Assembly: GCA_001898335.1 (NCBI GenBank)
Contig: MKTS01000015.1
Coordinates: forward strand, 1 to 64,000
Direction of reading: 5' to 3'
Length of the DNA stretch: 64,000 bases
Source of the DNA: Mucilaginibacter sp. 44-25
GTDB lineage: Bacteria; Bacteroidota; Bacteroidia; Sphingobacteriales; Sphingobacteriaceae
Part shown: positions 34,103 to 42,746 of the stretch, piece after piece
How the letters are laid out: every line of letters starts with the position of its first letter
Position numbering within the stretch: position 1 is the first letter of the stretch
The notes under the pieces: model-generated
Databases searched by the model: none
The model's input: only the letters and a program-made list of their open reading frames with translations
What the model was told of the DNA's origin: nothing
Program-made: the position numbers and the translations under genes

Positions 34103-34888
34103 GTGAGAAAGTTTATATACATAATGTTATTGCTGTGGTGTTCATTTACAGAAGTAAGGGCACAGCGCACAGATACCGCCAAAGTGGATTCAGCCAGTAT
34201 TCTGGCACTGCCCGATACTGTTCGAAAGTTGCATAGTAAGCTGGAATCGTTTATACCTCCGGCGGTTTTTATTACCTATGGTGCTCTATCATTCCCTGTA
34301 AAAGCTATCCGTAACCTGGATTACAGCATTTATGACGACTTGATAAAAGACTCGCCCAATTTTCATTATCATATCGAAAACTACTTTCAATATGCGCCAA
34401 TTGTAATGGTTTACGGTTTAAACCTGGCAGGTATACACGGTAAAAATACGTTTATTGACCGTACCATACTTATAGGCATGTCTGAAGGTATTATGGCTTT
34501 AAGTACGTTTAGTATCAAAAAACTCTCACATCGATTACGTCCTGACGGGTCTGATTACTATTCATTTCCATCGGGCCATACGGGCAACGCTTTTGCCGCG
34601 GCTGAGTTTATGGCGCAGGAGTACAGCGAGAAATCTATCTGGTACGGTATTGCCGGTTACTCTTTTGCCACCGCTACCGCTATATTACGCGTTTACAACC
34701 GCGACCATTGGTTTAGCGATATTATAGCCGGGGCCGGTTTCGGTATATTATCTACCAAGGCAGCTTATCTTATTTATCCGCTGTTCCGCAACAAACTTTT
34801 TAAAAGCAAGGATGAACATAAAACCAGTCTTATTATGCCCACCTACTCCAATGGTGTGGCGGGCTTTGCTTTTGTAAAGCAACTGTAG
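34103..34888 (+). CDS. PAP2-family phosphatase, exported
   Basis: The protein has 261 residues from a GTG start at 34103, which gives the signal peptide (MRKFIYIMLLLWCSFTEVRA). The three phosphatase motifs are KKLSHRLRPDGSD (about 138-150), FPSGHTGNAFAA (about 155-166) and RVYNRDHWFSDIIAGAGFG (about 196-214), giving the catalytic His pair. PAP2 enzymes dephosphorylate lipid or undecaprenyl-linked phosphates in the periplasm or outer membrane; the substrate here is not known. A further C-terminal helix follows. Confidence 0.88.
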   Translation: MRKFIYIMLLLWCSFTEVRAQRTDTAKVDSASILALPDTVRKLHSKLESFIPPAVFITYGALSFPVKAIRNLDYSIYDDLIKDSPNFHYHIENYFQYAPIVMVYGLNLAGIHGKNTFIDRTILIGMSEGIMALSTFSIKKLSHRLRPDGSDYYSFPSGHTGNAFAAAEFMAQEYSEKSIWYGIAGYSFATATAILRVYNRDHWFSDIIAGAGFGILSTKAAYLIYPLFRNKLFKSKDEHKTSLIMPTYSNGVAGFAFVKQL

Positions 34889-34923
34889 CGAGTTGTAACA
34901 ATCATTATACGAAGCATAACTGC

Positions 34924-34952
34924 AACAAAGTAAGATTTTTACTTACTTTGTT
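34924..34952. promoter_or_regulatory. Perfect 11-bp inverted repeat upstream of S9 peptidase
   Basis: AACAAAGTAAG and CTTACTTTGTT flank ATTTTTA. The right arm contains TTACTTTG, one base off the -7 consensus, 25 nt before the S9 peptidase ATG. It could be an operator over the promoter, or an A/T-rich terminator for the PAP2 gene. A second short inverted repeat (GGTCT...AGACC, 34954-34971) follows. Confidence 0.45.
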
Positions 34953-34976
34953 AGGTCTAAACTATCAGACCGTATA

Positions 34977-37301
34977 ATGAATAAATATTTATTAACTATT
35001 GCAGCTATTGCGCTGGGCATAAGCGTTAAAGCCCAACAAGGCGGGGCCTTAACAGCCAAAGATTATGAGCATGCCGAGTCATTCCTTTCATATAATACAA
35101 TGCCACTGGTTTACAGGGCTGGCGTTACGGCAAACTGGCTGCCTAACGGCAAATTCTGGTACAAGGTAAATACTGCCGATGGCCCCGAGTTTGTACTGGT
35201 AGACCCTGCTAAGAAAACCCGCAACAAAGCATTTGATGCATCCAAACTGGCTGGCGCGTTATCATCAGCCACCGGTAAAACATATAATGGGGATAAACTT
35301 CCTTTCGACAGGATTGGATATAGTGCAGATGGCAGGTATGTTACCTTTACCGCTGACGGTAAGAAGTGGATGTATGATGAAAAGACTACCCAGGTAAGCG
35401 CAGATACTACTGCCAATGCTACAGGCAGAGCGGAACGCCTGAGTGGGCGCGCGGCGCGCGGCGGCGGTAATGAAGTATTGTCACCAGATGGAAGGAAAGC
35501 CGTTTTTATTAAAGATTACAACCTGTGGGTGCGTGATGTGGCTACCAATGCCACTACCCAATTAACTACCGATGGTGTTAAAGATTATGGCTACGCCACG
35601 GATAATGCCGGCTGGACGCATAGCGATCGCCCGATAGTTTCCTGGTCGCCTGATTCAAAAAAGGTGGCCACTTTTCAGCAGGATCAGCGCAAATCAAGCG
35701 ATATGTATTTGGTGACTACCAACGTAGGCAAACCAACTTTAAAAGTCTGGAAATATCCGCTGCCGGGTGATAAGGACATCACCATGATCGAGCGCGTGAT
35801 CATTGATGTAGAGAACCCGAAGGTGGTACGTTTTAACATAGCACCTGACCCGCACCGCGCTACCCTGAGCGATGATATTGCCAGCAGCGGCAACCTGGAT
35901 GATGCCGACTGGAAAACTGATGGCACCGAGTTTGCCTTCGTTTCTACATCAAGAGATCATAAGAACGAGAAGTTCCGCATTGCCAATGCGCAAACCGGTG
36001 TTGTGCGCGATGTATTTGAGGAAAACGTAAAAACACAATACGAATCGGGCTGGGGTGCTATTAACTGGCGGTACTTACCAGCTTCAAAAGAGATCATCTG
36101 GTTCTCTGAGCGTGACAATTGGGGGCACTTGTATTTGTACGATGCTACCAGCGGGAAACTAAAGAACCAGATCACCAAAGGCAACTGGGTAGTTACCAAA
36201 CTGCTTAAAGTTGATGAGAAAAAGCGCTTGCTTTATTTTATGGCCGATGGGCGCGAACCGGGAAACCCATATTTCGCACATTTGTATAAAATAGGCTTTA
36301 ATGGCAAAGGCCTAACGTTGCTTACGCCGGAAACTGGTAACCACGTGATCAGTTTTTCGCCCGATGAACAATATTTTGTAGATACCTACTCACAGCCCGA
36401 TGTGCCGCAGGTGAGCGTATTGCGTGATTTGAACGGGAAACTGATCAGTAATTTAGAAAAGGCCGATATTTCAAAATTGGTTGCTGCGGGCTGGAAAGCG
36501 CCTATTCCTGTTAAGGTTAAAGCGCATGATGGTACTACCGACATTTACGGCCTGATTTTTACCCCAACCCAAATGGAAGCCGGTAAAAAATATCCGGTGA
36601 TTGATTATATCTACCCTGGTCCGCAGGGAGGGAGTATCGGCAACTGGTCTTTTGGGCCATCACGTAACGATAACCAGGCACTTGCCGAACTGGGCTTTAT
36701 TGTAGTAGCTATTGAGGGCACCAGTAACCCGCTGCGTTCAAAAAGTTTCCATGATATGAGCTATGGTAACATGGCCGAAAATACCCTGCCGGATCAGATC
36801 ACAGCCATCAGGCAGCTATCAGCCAAATATCCTATCGATACTACTAAAGTAGGTATATGGGGGCACTCGGGCGGTGGTTTTGCAACGGCAACGGCTATGT
36901 TTCGCTACCCTGATTTCTTTAAGGTGGGTATTTCAGAATCGGGCAACCATGACAACCGTAACTATGAGGACGATTGGGGCGAACGCTACAATGGTTTGGT
37001 GGAAAATTCTGACTACGAAGCACAGGCCAACCAAACCTGGGCGAAGAACCTCAAAGGTAAACTGATGCTAGTACACGGCATGATGGATGACAATGTGCCG
37101 CCCTATAATACCCTTTTAGTGGTAGAAGCACTGGAGAAAGCAAACAAAAGCTTCGACCTGGTGATATTCCCTAATAGCGCGCACGGTTACGGTGTGTATT
37201 CGCCCTACATGATGCGCCGCCGCTGGGATTATTTTGTAGAAAACCTATTGGGCCTTAAACCGCCTTACGATTACCAGATGGGCAAACGCCTATCGAGATA
37301 A
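34977..37301 (+). CDS. Exported S9-family dipeptidyl peptidase (DPP-IV-like)
   Basis: The protein has 774 residues. A signal peptide (about 1-19, ending VKAQ) is followed by a DPPIV_N beta-propeller (about 90-460; FNIAPDPHRATLSDD and YFVDTYSQPDVPQVSVLRD) and a C-terminal alpha/beta hydrolase domain. The catalytic triad is Ser in GIWGHSGGGFATA (about 627-639), Asp in HGMMDDNVPP (about 699-708) and His in NSAHGYG (about 731-737). It removes dipeptides, typically X-Pro, from peptides in the periplasm. It ends at a terminator shared with the convergent DUF5519 gene. Confidence 0.92.
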   Translation: MNKYLLTIAAIALGISVKAQQGGALTAKDYEHAESFLSYNTMPLVYRAGVTANWLPNGKFWYKVNTADGPEFVLVDPAKKTRNKAFDASKLAGALSSATGKTYNGDKLPFDRIGYSADGRYVTFTADGKKWMYDEKTTQVSADTTANATGRAERLSGRAARGGGNEVLSPDGRKAVFIKDYNLWVRDVATNATTQLTTDGVKDYGYATDNAGWTHSDRPIVSWSPDSKKVATFQQDQRKSSDMYLVTTNVGKPTLKVWKYPLPGDKDITMIERVIIDVENPKVVRFNIAPDPHRATLSDDIASSGNLDDADWKTDGTEFAFVSTSRDHKNEKFRIANAQTGVVRDVFEENVKTQYESGWGAINWRYLPASKEIIWFSERDNWGHLYLYDATSGKLKNQITKGNWVVTKLLKVDEKKRLLYFMADGREPGNPYFAHLYKIGFNGKGLTLLTPETGNHVISFSPDEQYFVDTYSQPDVPQVSVLRDLNGKLISNLEKADISKLVAAGWKAPIPVKVKAHDGTTDIYGLIFTPTQMEAGKKYPVIDYIYPGPQGGSIGNWSFGPSRNDNQALAELGFIVVAIEGTSNPLRSKSFHDMSYGNMAENTLPDQITAIRQLSAKYPIDTTKVGIWGHSGGGFATATAMFRYPDFFKVGISESGNHDNRNYEDDWGERYNGLVENSDYEAQANQTWAKNLKGKLMLVHGMMDDNVPPYNTLLVVEALEKANKSFDLVIFPNSAHGYGVYSPYMMRRRWDYFVENLLGLKPPYDYQMGKRLSR

Positions 37302-37338
37302 AAGAAACGCCCTGCTAATTAGCGGGGCGTTTCTTTTA
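37299..37338. terminator. Bidirectional intrinsic terminator
   Basis: AAAAGAAACGCCC and GGGGCGTTTCTTTT pair (one bulge) around TGCTAATTAGC. It lies between the convergent S9 peptidase and DUF5519 genes and touches both stop codons. Confidence 0.88.
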
Positions 37339-37776
37339 TTGCGTTAAACACAGATCCCGATCTCGCAATTTCTGATAGCTTATTTTAAATAATGCTATCG
37401 CCAACACGATGTCTGCAGGGCTGCTCATATAAACGCTTATCCAACCCGAATTAATAAAGGTATGGTGGTCTTTCACACGCTTGTCCTGTTGCATGAGTTG
37501 CTGCTTTTTAGATCGGCTAAACGGCATGTCCAACAATCCGTTGCTGTGAATATGTCCGAGCTCTTTACCATTATAATTGAACTGTAAGCCGCCGTATTTA
37601 TGTAATGATGTGGTGACGTTTTCCCACGTGATCAGCTCGGCCTCAATTTCATCTATTGCCTCCAGTAAGTGAAAATTGAACAGCAGCGTGTAGAGCCTCA
37701 GTAAACCATCAAATACATGTGGCAGCCCCGGGACATGTTTAAGAAAACCGAAGTATTTAATTATAAATAGGAACAT
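37336..37776 (-). CDS. DUF5519 / luciferase-domain-like protein
   Basis: The protein has 146 residues. It has the DUF5519 (PF17648-like) pattern: GLPHVFDGLLRL, GKELGHIHSNGLLDMPFSRSKKQQL (in two parts) and KDHHTFINSGWISVYM, with conserved His and Trp residues. The biochemical activity of the family is not established; it is sometimes named after a weak luciferase match. It starts one nt inside the stop of the SRPBCC membrane protein gene, so it is translationally coupled and the last gene of a four-gene minus-strand operon. Confidence 0.7.
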   Translation of the reverse strand: MFLFIIKYFGFLKHVPGLPHVFDGLLRLYTLLFNFHLLEAIDEIEAELITWENVTTSLHKYGGLQFNYNGKELGHIHSNGLLDMPFSRSKKQQLMQQDKRVKDHHTFINSGWISVYMSSPADIVLAIALFKISYQKLRDRDLCLTQ

Positions 37777-38681
37777 TAATTGGCCTCACTTAATTGCTTA
37801 ATATGTTCCATTACGCGAAGATGAACATTACGGGTGATACTTTTAGCCCAGATATCGTAATACCAAACCGGGAAAACGTATAATTTATACCAGCTGTTTC
37901 CGGTCAGAGTAGTAGTGCCATCGCCGTTATCTTTTAGAAGAAACTGGCCTCGCAGGATATCAATATGACCCATTATTTCCGGATCGCGGGGTTGCTCGGT
38001 AATGTCAAAAACGAGGTTGCGGTTCTCATCGTAGGTTGAAATTCTTTCATCGAATACATAGCCATTGCTGAATATACATTTACGGTTGGCATCTACGTAA
38101 AACCCGCTTGCGGTTGACTGCACCGGGCTGGGCATACCGATATTAAATAGCCAGAATTTAGGTTTAGCCTCAATACGCTTATAGGCTACCACGTATTGCC
38201 ATACTTTTGCCGGAGGGGCATTTATCACCATGGTATCAGCTACCATGTTTTCATAACTGTGTTTTGATAGTGAGTCTGTTACGAAAATGGCGAAAAGTAT
38301 TAAAATGATGCTTGAGTTAAGCTTTTGATCATTTCGCTTAAACATGGCCTCGCCTGCTAATTGTCCCAACCATATAAATACAAAAAGTAAAGGCGAAACG
38401 ATTACCAGGCAAATAGAACCTTCGCCCAAAACCACAGCACTTAGGAGGCAGGCTATTAATGTATTATAGAGTGCCCAAAGTGCGGAGGTGGTTCTGCTTA
38501 GTATTGTTTTTTGCCAGAACCACGCGCTGGTGATACCCATAAGCAAAGGGACGATAACAAATTCAGAAAAAATGAATATGCCACCTGCATTGCTGTGGTA
38601 TGTGATGAAATACTTGGTTATGCCAATAACTGCGATACCAAGCAGGTTAGGGAAAACAAAGCCTTTAATTGTATGAGTCAT
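37776..38681 (-). CDS. Membrane protein with C-terminal SRPBCC-like domain
   Basis: The protein has 301 residues. Four hydrophobic helices occupy about 10-145 (LLGIAVIGITKYFIT, SEFVIVPLLMGITSAWFW, LLSAVVLGEGSICLVIVSPL, IILILFAIFVTDSL). The C-terminal half (about 155-300) has VINAPPAKVWQYVVAY, the usual opening of an SRPBCC/polyketide-cyclase hot-dog-like pocket that binds hydrophobic ligands. The helices put this pocket at the membrane face. It is followed with overlap by DUF5519 and preceded 19 nt earlier by the TIGR01777 gene. Confidence 0.75.
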   Translation of the reverse strand: MTHTIKGFVFPNLLGIAVIGITKYFITYHSNAGGIFIFSEFVIVPLLMGITSAWFWQKTILSRTTSALWALYNTLIACLLSAVVLGEGSICLVIVSPLLFVFIWLGQLAGEAMFKRNDQKLNSSIILILFAIFVTDSLSKHSYENMVADTMVINAPPAKVWQYVVAYKRIEAKPKFWLFNIGMPSPVQSTASGFYVDANRKCIFSNGYVFDERISTYDENRNLVFDITEQPRDPEIMGHIDILRGQFLLKDNGDGTTTLTGNSWYKLYVFPVWYYDIWAKSITRNVHLRVMEHIKQLSEAN

Positions 38682-38700
38682 AATAAGGAATAGTTAAATA

Positions 38701-39624
38701 CTAATATATACTTACTAAATCATTTACAGCATGGGCTGCTTCGGGATATTGAAATTGATAGCCGCTATCTAAAAGTAGTTTTGGATAAACCCATCTGCTT
38801 TTTAACACCAGTTCTGTTTCGGTACCGATGATTGCCGCGCCGATCTCTAACAGCCATTTTGGTGATGGCAAACCAAATGAGATACCATAAGCTTTACAAA
38901 TGACATGCATGAATTCGGTATTCTTTAAAGCGTTTGGTGATGTCGCGTTAATGGCCCCTGTCAATTCCGGATGATCATAGATCCATTCGGTAACGGCGGC
39001 TACATCCTGCTCATGTATCCAGGTTACATACTGGTTGCCATTGCCCTGTTTGCCACCAAGACCAAACTTAACCAAATTACAAAGTGCCGGGAAAGCCCCG
39101 CCGTTTTGGCTTAACACAATGCCTATGCGTAGCGCAACTTTACGTGTTTGAGGCGTTTGCTGTTCCAGGAAAGTGTGTTCCCATTGTTTGCATACGTCTA
39201 CTGAAAAGCCGTAGCCAATATCACCGGTTTCTTCGTCCTGAGGGCGGTCTTCCGCGTGCCGGTATATAGTTGCTGATGCCGCGTTGAGCCAAAGGGCGGG
39301 AGGGTTTTGTAATTTTCCTATCACGTCACCAAGCAAACGGGTAGGCACCAGCCTTGAACTTAATATCTCAGCCTTGTTCTTTTCGGTATAACGGCAATTC
39401 ACATTTTTCCCGCATAGGTTGATAAGCAGGTCTGAATTATCCAATTCCTTTACCCAATCACCGTCTGTTTTGGCATCCCAAACAACGGTGCGTATGTTAC
39501 CCTGCGCGGCTTTAGGTTTGCGGCTTAGGATAATTATTTCACGCGCTTTGTCGCTATAATAACGCGCCAGTGTAGTGCCAAGGCTACCGGCGCCTCCGGC
39601 TAATATGATCTTATCAAATTTCAT
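38701..39624 (-). CDS. TIGR01777-family epimerase/oxidoreductase
   Basis: The protein has 307 residues. An N-terminal NAD(P) motif GGAGSLGTTLARYY (about 10-23) is followed by INLCGKNVNCRYTEKNK (about 68-84), SSRLVPTRLLG, and RIGIVLSQNGGAFPAL. The DUF1731 tail lies at about 255-305 (PKWLLEIGAAIIGTETELVLKSR). These are all hallmarks of the TIGR01777 group. The reaction is unknown. The gene is 10 nt from the DCC gene and 19 nt from the SRPBCC gene in the same operon. Confidence 0.88.
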   Translation of the reverse strand: MKFDKIILAGGAGSLGTTLARYYSDKAREIIILSRKPKAAQGNIRTVVWDAKTDGDWVKELDNSDLLINLCGKNVNCRYTEKNKAEILSSRLVPTRLLGDVIGKLQNPPALWLNAASATIYRHAEDRPQDEETGDIGYGFSVDVCKQWEHTFLEQQTPQTRKVALRIGIVLSQNGGAFPALCNLVKFGLGGKQGNGNQYVTWIHEQDVAAVTEWIYDHPELTGAINATSPNALKNTEFMHVICKAYGISFGLPSPKWLLEIGAAIIGTETELVLKSRWVYPKLLLDSGYQFQYPEAAHAVNDLVSIY

Positions 39625-39634
39625 GATAATAGAA

Positions 39635-40450
39635 TTAAATAAACAAGATAGTACCTAACACCGCTACTCTGTAAATTGCCCAGGTAATGGTTAGCCGCCA
39701 GCCTATGCCCATGATTTTGCTTCTTCGGATATGCTCGAGGAACATGAGGCCTGCTACCAACAGAAAGTAAAGGGTGTAGAATAGCGGATGCATGCCAATA
39801 GCAGCGCTAAGCAATACAATTGGCAATAATAATATACTACCCGCAAAAGAAATGGTCATCATGTTAACCAGATATTCCCAACGTTTTTGTTTGACCAACA
39901 GGCTGATAATACCACCCTGAAATAAGATCTGGCCGCCGCAAATGAGGTATTCGCGGTAGGCACCGCCAACCGGCACCATGCCTTGCAATAAGGGTGCGTA
40001 GCGGGTAAGTATAAAAGCAGTAATAAACCAGGTGAAAAGCAAGTAAGCTACGCGATAGCGGAGTTTAAAGGTAGGTTGGTAAATATAACTCTCGTTTCTT
40101 GCCGGGATAATTACTCTGCGGTTGTAAGAGATAAAAGCATATCCCTTACTCATTAGCCATACAAACGGCGTAAAACTAAACAGCCTTTTAAATGCCGGCC
40201 ACGCATTACCCAATATTTTAAACAAACTCTTTATACCATAGGTAACTTCCCCGGTTTGGCGGTTAACCAGTGCTATTTCATATGCCGCCCGCTGGCGGTT
40301 TACGAGCGGGCAGTCATCAGGTGCCAACTCCTGATAAGGCGCCCTGCCGGCATTATCAAGCATACCGGTTTTTACAAATGCTTTAGTGTAGATATTGCAC
40401 ATGGGGCATTCGGCGTCGTAAAGTATAGTGTAATTGCCAAGGGTTTTCAT
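39635..40450 (-). CDS. DCC-family thiol-disulfide protein fused to membrane helices
   Basis: The protein has 271 residues. Residues 1-100 match the DCC (DUF393) family: TILYDAECPMCNIYTKAF holds the CxxC pair (Cys15, Cys18), followed by a helical segment and YGIKSLFKILG. From about residue 135 at least four hydrophobic helices follow. The DCC domain is thioredoxin-like and may act on disulfides at the membrane. It is the first gene of the operon continuing to 37336. Confidence 0.78.
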   Translation of the reverse strand: MKTLGNYTILYDAECPMCNIYTKAFVKTGMLDNAGRAPYQELAPDDCPLVNRQRAAYEIALVNRQTGEVTYGIKSLFKILGNAWPAFKRLFSFTPFVWLMSKGYAFISYNRRVIIPARNESYIYQPTFKLRYRVAYLLFTWFITAFILTRYAPLLQGMVPVGGAYREYLICGGQILFQGGIISLLVKQKRWEYLVNMMTISFAGSILLLPIVLLSAAIGMHPLFYTLYFLLVAGLMFLEHIRRSKIMGIGWRLTITWAIYRVAVLGTILFI

Positions 40451-40521
40451 GATATATAGGTTATGTATATAGTGCTGATTATAAATTTTGTATTTTCAGT
40501 AAATAATGAAATATAATGAGC

Positions 40522-40548
40522 AAAAAAAATGTTCTATTTGAACATTTT
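40522..40548 (-). terminator. Hairpin with U-run at the end of the GbsR-like gene
   Basis: On the minus strand AAAATGTTC and GAACATTTT pair around AAATA, then T8. The arms are A/T-rich and overlap the final codons, so termination would be moderate. Confidence 0.6.
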
Positions 40549-41046
40549 AAATATCGATCCCCAAAACCAGCTTTCATCTGCTTGAAGCATGGTATCAAGC
40601 ATACGGTCAGCGTTTTTAGACATTTTGTTGATGTCCGTCATGGATTTATGGAAAGTTTTAAACTCCGGGTCATTTTTATCGCCTTTTACCTGTACCAGTT
40701 CTTCCAGTGTTTTCAATACCGGTTCCAGTTCGCGCTTGCGGCGCTCTTTGGCAACCTGGCGGGCAATGTTCCAAATATCTTTATCGGCATAAAAGTATTC
40801 TTTACGTTCACCTGGTCTCAATTGTTTTTCTACCAGGCCCCAGCCGATCAGGTCGCGTAGGGTCATGTTGGCATTACCGCGAGAGATACTCAGTTCCTCC
40901 ATTACCTGTTCGGTAGTTAAAGCATCGGGCGTTACCAGCAGGAGTGCATGTACCTGGGCCATGGTGCGGTTAATGCCCCACTCAGAACCTAACTTGCCCC
41001 ATGTTTCTATAAACTTTTGTTTTGCTTCTGGTAATTGCATGTACAA
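40534..41046 (-). CDS. GbsR/MarR-family transcriptional regulator
   Basis: The protein has 170 residues. The winged helix-turn-helix spans about 25-100 (MAQVHALLLVTPDALTTEQVMEELSISRGNANMTLRDLIGWGLVEK, here named in parts). A long C-terminal helix (KERRKRELEPVLKTLEEL) for dimerisation follows. It matches the GbsR group (PadR/MarR-like) that represses neighbouring operons. A palindrome that overlaps the -33 element of its own promoter (41063-41088) strongly suggests autorepression. It lies between the photolyase-like gene and the DCC/TIGR01777 operon, which it probably controls. Confidence 0.85.
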   Translation of the reverse strand: MYMQLPEAKQKFIETWGKLGSEWGINRTMAQVHALLLVTPDALTTEQVMEELSISRGNANMTLRDLIGWGLVEKQLRPGERKEYFYADKDIWNIARQVAKERRKRELEPVLKTLEELVQVKGDKNDPEFKTFHKSMTDINKMSKNADRMLDTMLQADESWFWGSIFKMFK

Positions 41047-41088
41047 AGGTAAATGTATTTTTAAACTTTCAAAACTTTTTGAAAGTTT
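41044..41088 (-). promoter_or_regulatory. GbsR-like gene promoter with overlapping palindromic operator
   Basis: Minus-strand -7 TACCTTTG (41044-41051) and -33 TTTTG (41070-41074) are 18 nt apart, a good Bacteroidota promoter. The perfect inverted repeat AAACTTTCAAAA / TTTTGAAAGTTT (41063-41074 and 41077-41088, 2-nt spacer) covers the -33 element, so a bound dimer would block polymerase. The -7 box overlaps the start codon region, so the transcript is nearly leaderless. Confidence 0.7.
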
Positions 41089-41156
41089 ATTTAGTTTTAT
41101 ATTATCTCACCCCTAAATAATAGGGGGGGCTATGGTAGAAATAAAATATGTGCTAC

Positions 41157-42665
41157 TTAAGCTTTTTCATCCAATCTTTTCAGAAACTCCTCTGCATTAT
41201 GCAGATGCTTTTTTTGTTTACCCGCATCCATTTTGTCAAATGATTTCACCAGCATACCCAGGCGAGGGTTTTGGGTAAAAAAATCACGGTGTTTGTGCAT
41301 AAAACGCCAGAAAAGGCCATCCCAGATTTCCTGCCACTCGCCTTTGGGCCAGTTGCCCATTTTAAGGAGGTAATTGCTGCCGCTGATGTAGGGTTTGGTC
41401 ATCATCAAGCCGCCATCGGCAAATTGGGTCATGCCGTATGTATTGGGCACCATCACCCAGTCGTAAGCGTCAATATACATCTCCATAAACCAGCGGTACA
41501 CATCGTCAGGGTCAAATTCGCACAATAGCATAAAGTTCCCCATGATCATCAACCGTTCAATGTGGTGACTGTAGCCGGTATGGAGCACACGTTTTATTAC
41601 GGTATCAACAGGTAAAATTCCGGTTTCGCCCGTCCAGAAAGTCTTTGGAATGTGGCGTTTAAAGCCCCAGTAATTTTTGGTACGCTGTTTTACTCCCTCG
41701 CGCTCATAAACCAGGTGTATAAATTCGCGCCAGCCCATTACCTGCCTGATAAAACCTTCAAGTGAATTAAGCGGGATGTCGTTTTCGGCCGCATAGTCGA
41801 GCGTTTTGTCTATCACTTCCTGTGGGTCAAGCAAGCCTGTATTGATTAAGGGGGAGAGGATAGAGTGGTACAAAAAAGTTTCGCCGGTAACCATGGCATC
41901 TTCGTAAACACCGAATTTTTGAAAACGGTGCTTCAGGAAATCCTGAAGCCATAGCCCTGCTTGCTTGTGGGTAACCGGATAGAAGCCGCCGATGTTCCCA
42001 AAAGGCGAAGCGGTGTTACCATAATTATCCGGATAATACTTGTCGACCAACTTTGCGGCTTCTTTAACATAATCGTTATCGTCGGGTGGGTTCAGCATGG
42101 GTACTACTTCGTTTTTTGGAAACTTTTGCCGGTTCTCTACGTCGTAGGTCCATTTGCCGCCGAGGGGCTTGTCTTTACCCTCTAACAGTATATTGCGCTG
42201 TTTACGTTGTGCCGTGTAGAAATCTGTTTGGAAATAGGTTTTCCGCTTGTCGAAATAATCCGCTACATCTTCTGTGCTATTAAGAAAGTTTGGCGTACGA
42301 TAAACTTTTGCCGTGATGCCGACTTTCTCGCACGCAGATGCGATGCGCTTTTGCAGCCAGTCGTCGGCCACGTGGGCGTAGTGAATAATAGTAACACCTT
42401 GTTTAGCCAAATGGGGGATAAGCATTCGTATATCGCAGTTCTTTTCAGTCGCTTCAACAAATTCTACTTTAACATCCTTGTCTTTTAGGAAATCGGCATA
42501 GTATTGCATAGATGCCCTGTGCAACACCAGTTTCTTTTTGTTAAAGTTGTATTGGTTAAAGAAAAGTAGTTCCTCAACCAGGTAAACAGGGCGGTCGGCG
42601 TTAACTGCCGGATGTTTCTTAAATAACTGGTGCGGGAAAATGAGGGTTACAGCTAATTGATGCAT
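41157..42665 (-). CDS. Cryptochrome/photolyase family protein (DPRP/PhrB-like) lacking iron-sulfur cysteines
   Basis: The protein has 502 residues. The fold matches the deoxyribodipyrimidine photolyase-related (PF04244) family: LIFPHQLF near the start, EGFIRQVMGWREFIH (about 303-317), GYSHHIERLMIMGNFMLL (about 374-391), WVMVPNTYGMTQFADGGLMMTKPYISGSNYLLKMGNW (about 414-450 in parts). PhrB-type relatives carry four Cys ligands for a 4Fe-4S cluster, three of them just after the KPYISG motif. Here that region reads KMGNWPKGEWQEIWDG and has none; only three Cys (about 74, 108, 392) occur in the protein. FAD-binding residues seem kept. A repair or light-sensing role without the cluster is likely. 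Confidence 0.85.
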   Translation of the reverse strand: MHQLAVTLIFPHQLFKKHPAVNADRPVYLVEELLFFNQYNFNKKKLVLHRASMQYYADFLKDKDVKVEFVEATEKNCDIRMLIPHLAKQGVTIIHYAHVADDWLQKRIASACEKVGITAKVYRTPNFLNSTEDVADYFDKRKTYFQTDFYTAQRKQRNILLEGKDKPLGGKWTYDVENRQKFPKNEVVPMLNPPDDNDYVKEAAKLVDKYYPDNYGNTASPFGNIGGFYPVTHKQAGLWLQDFLKHRFQKFGVYEDAMVTGETFLYHSILSPLINTGLLDPQEVIDKTLDYAAENDIPLNSLEGFIRQVMGWREFIHLVYEREGVKQRTKNYWGFKRHIPKTFWTGETGILPVDTVIKRVLHTGYSHHIERLMIMGNFMLLCEFDPDDVYRWFMEMYIDAYDWVMVPNTYGMTQFADGGLMMTKPYISGSNYLLKMGNWPKGEWQEIWDGLFWRFMHKHRDFFTQNPRLGMLVKSFDKMDAGKQKKHLHNAEEFLKRLDEKA

Positions 42666-42746
42666 GCTGATGCAACATAATGATAAGTAAAATAGTTTGA
42701 TAACTGATCATCGGCATCACCAGTTAGCTCAATCAGGCAGGTTTAC

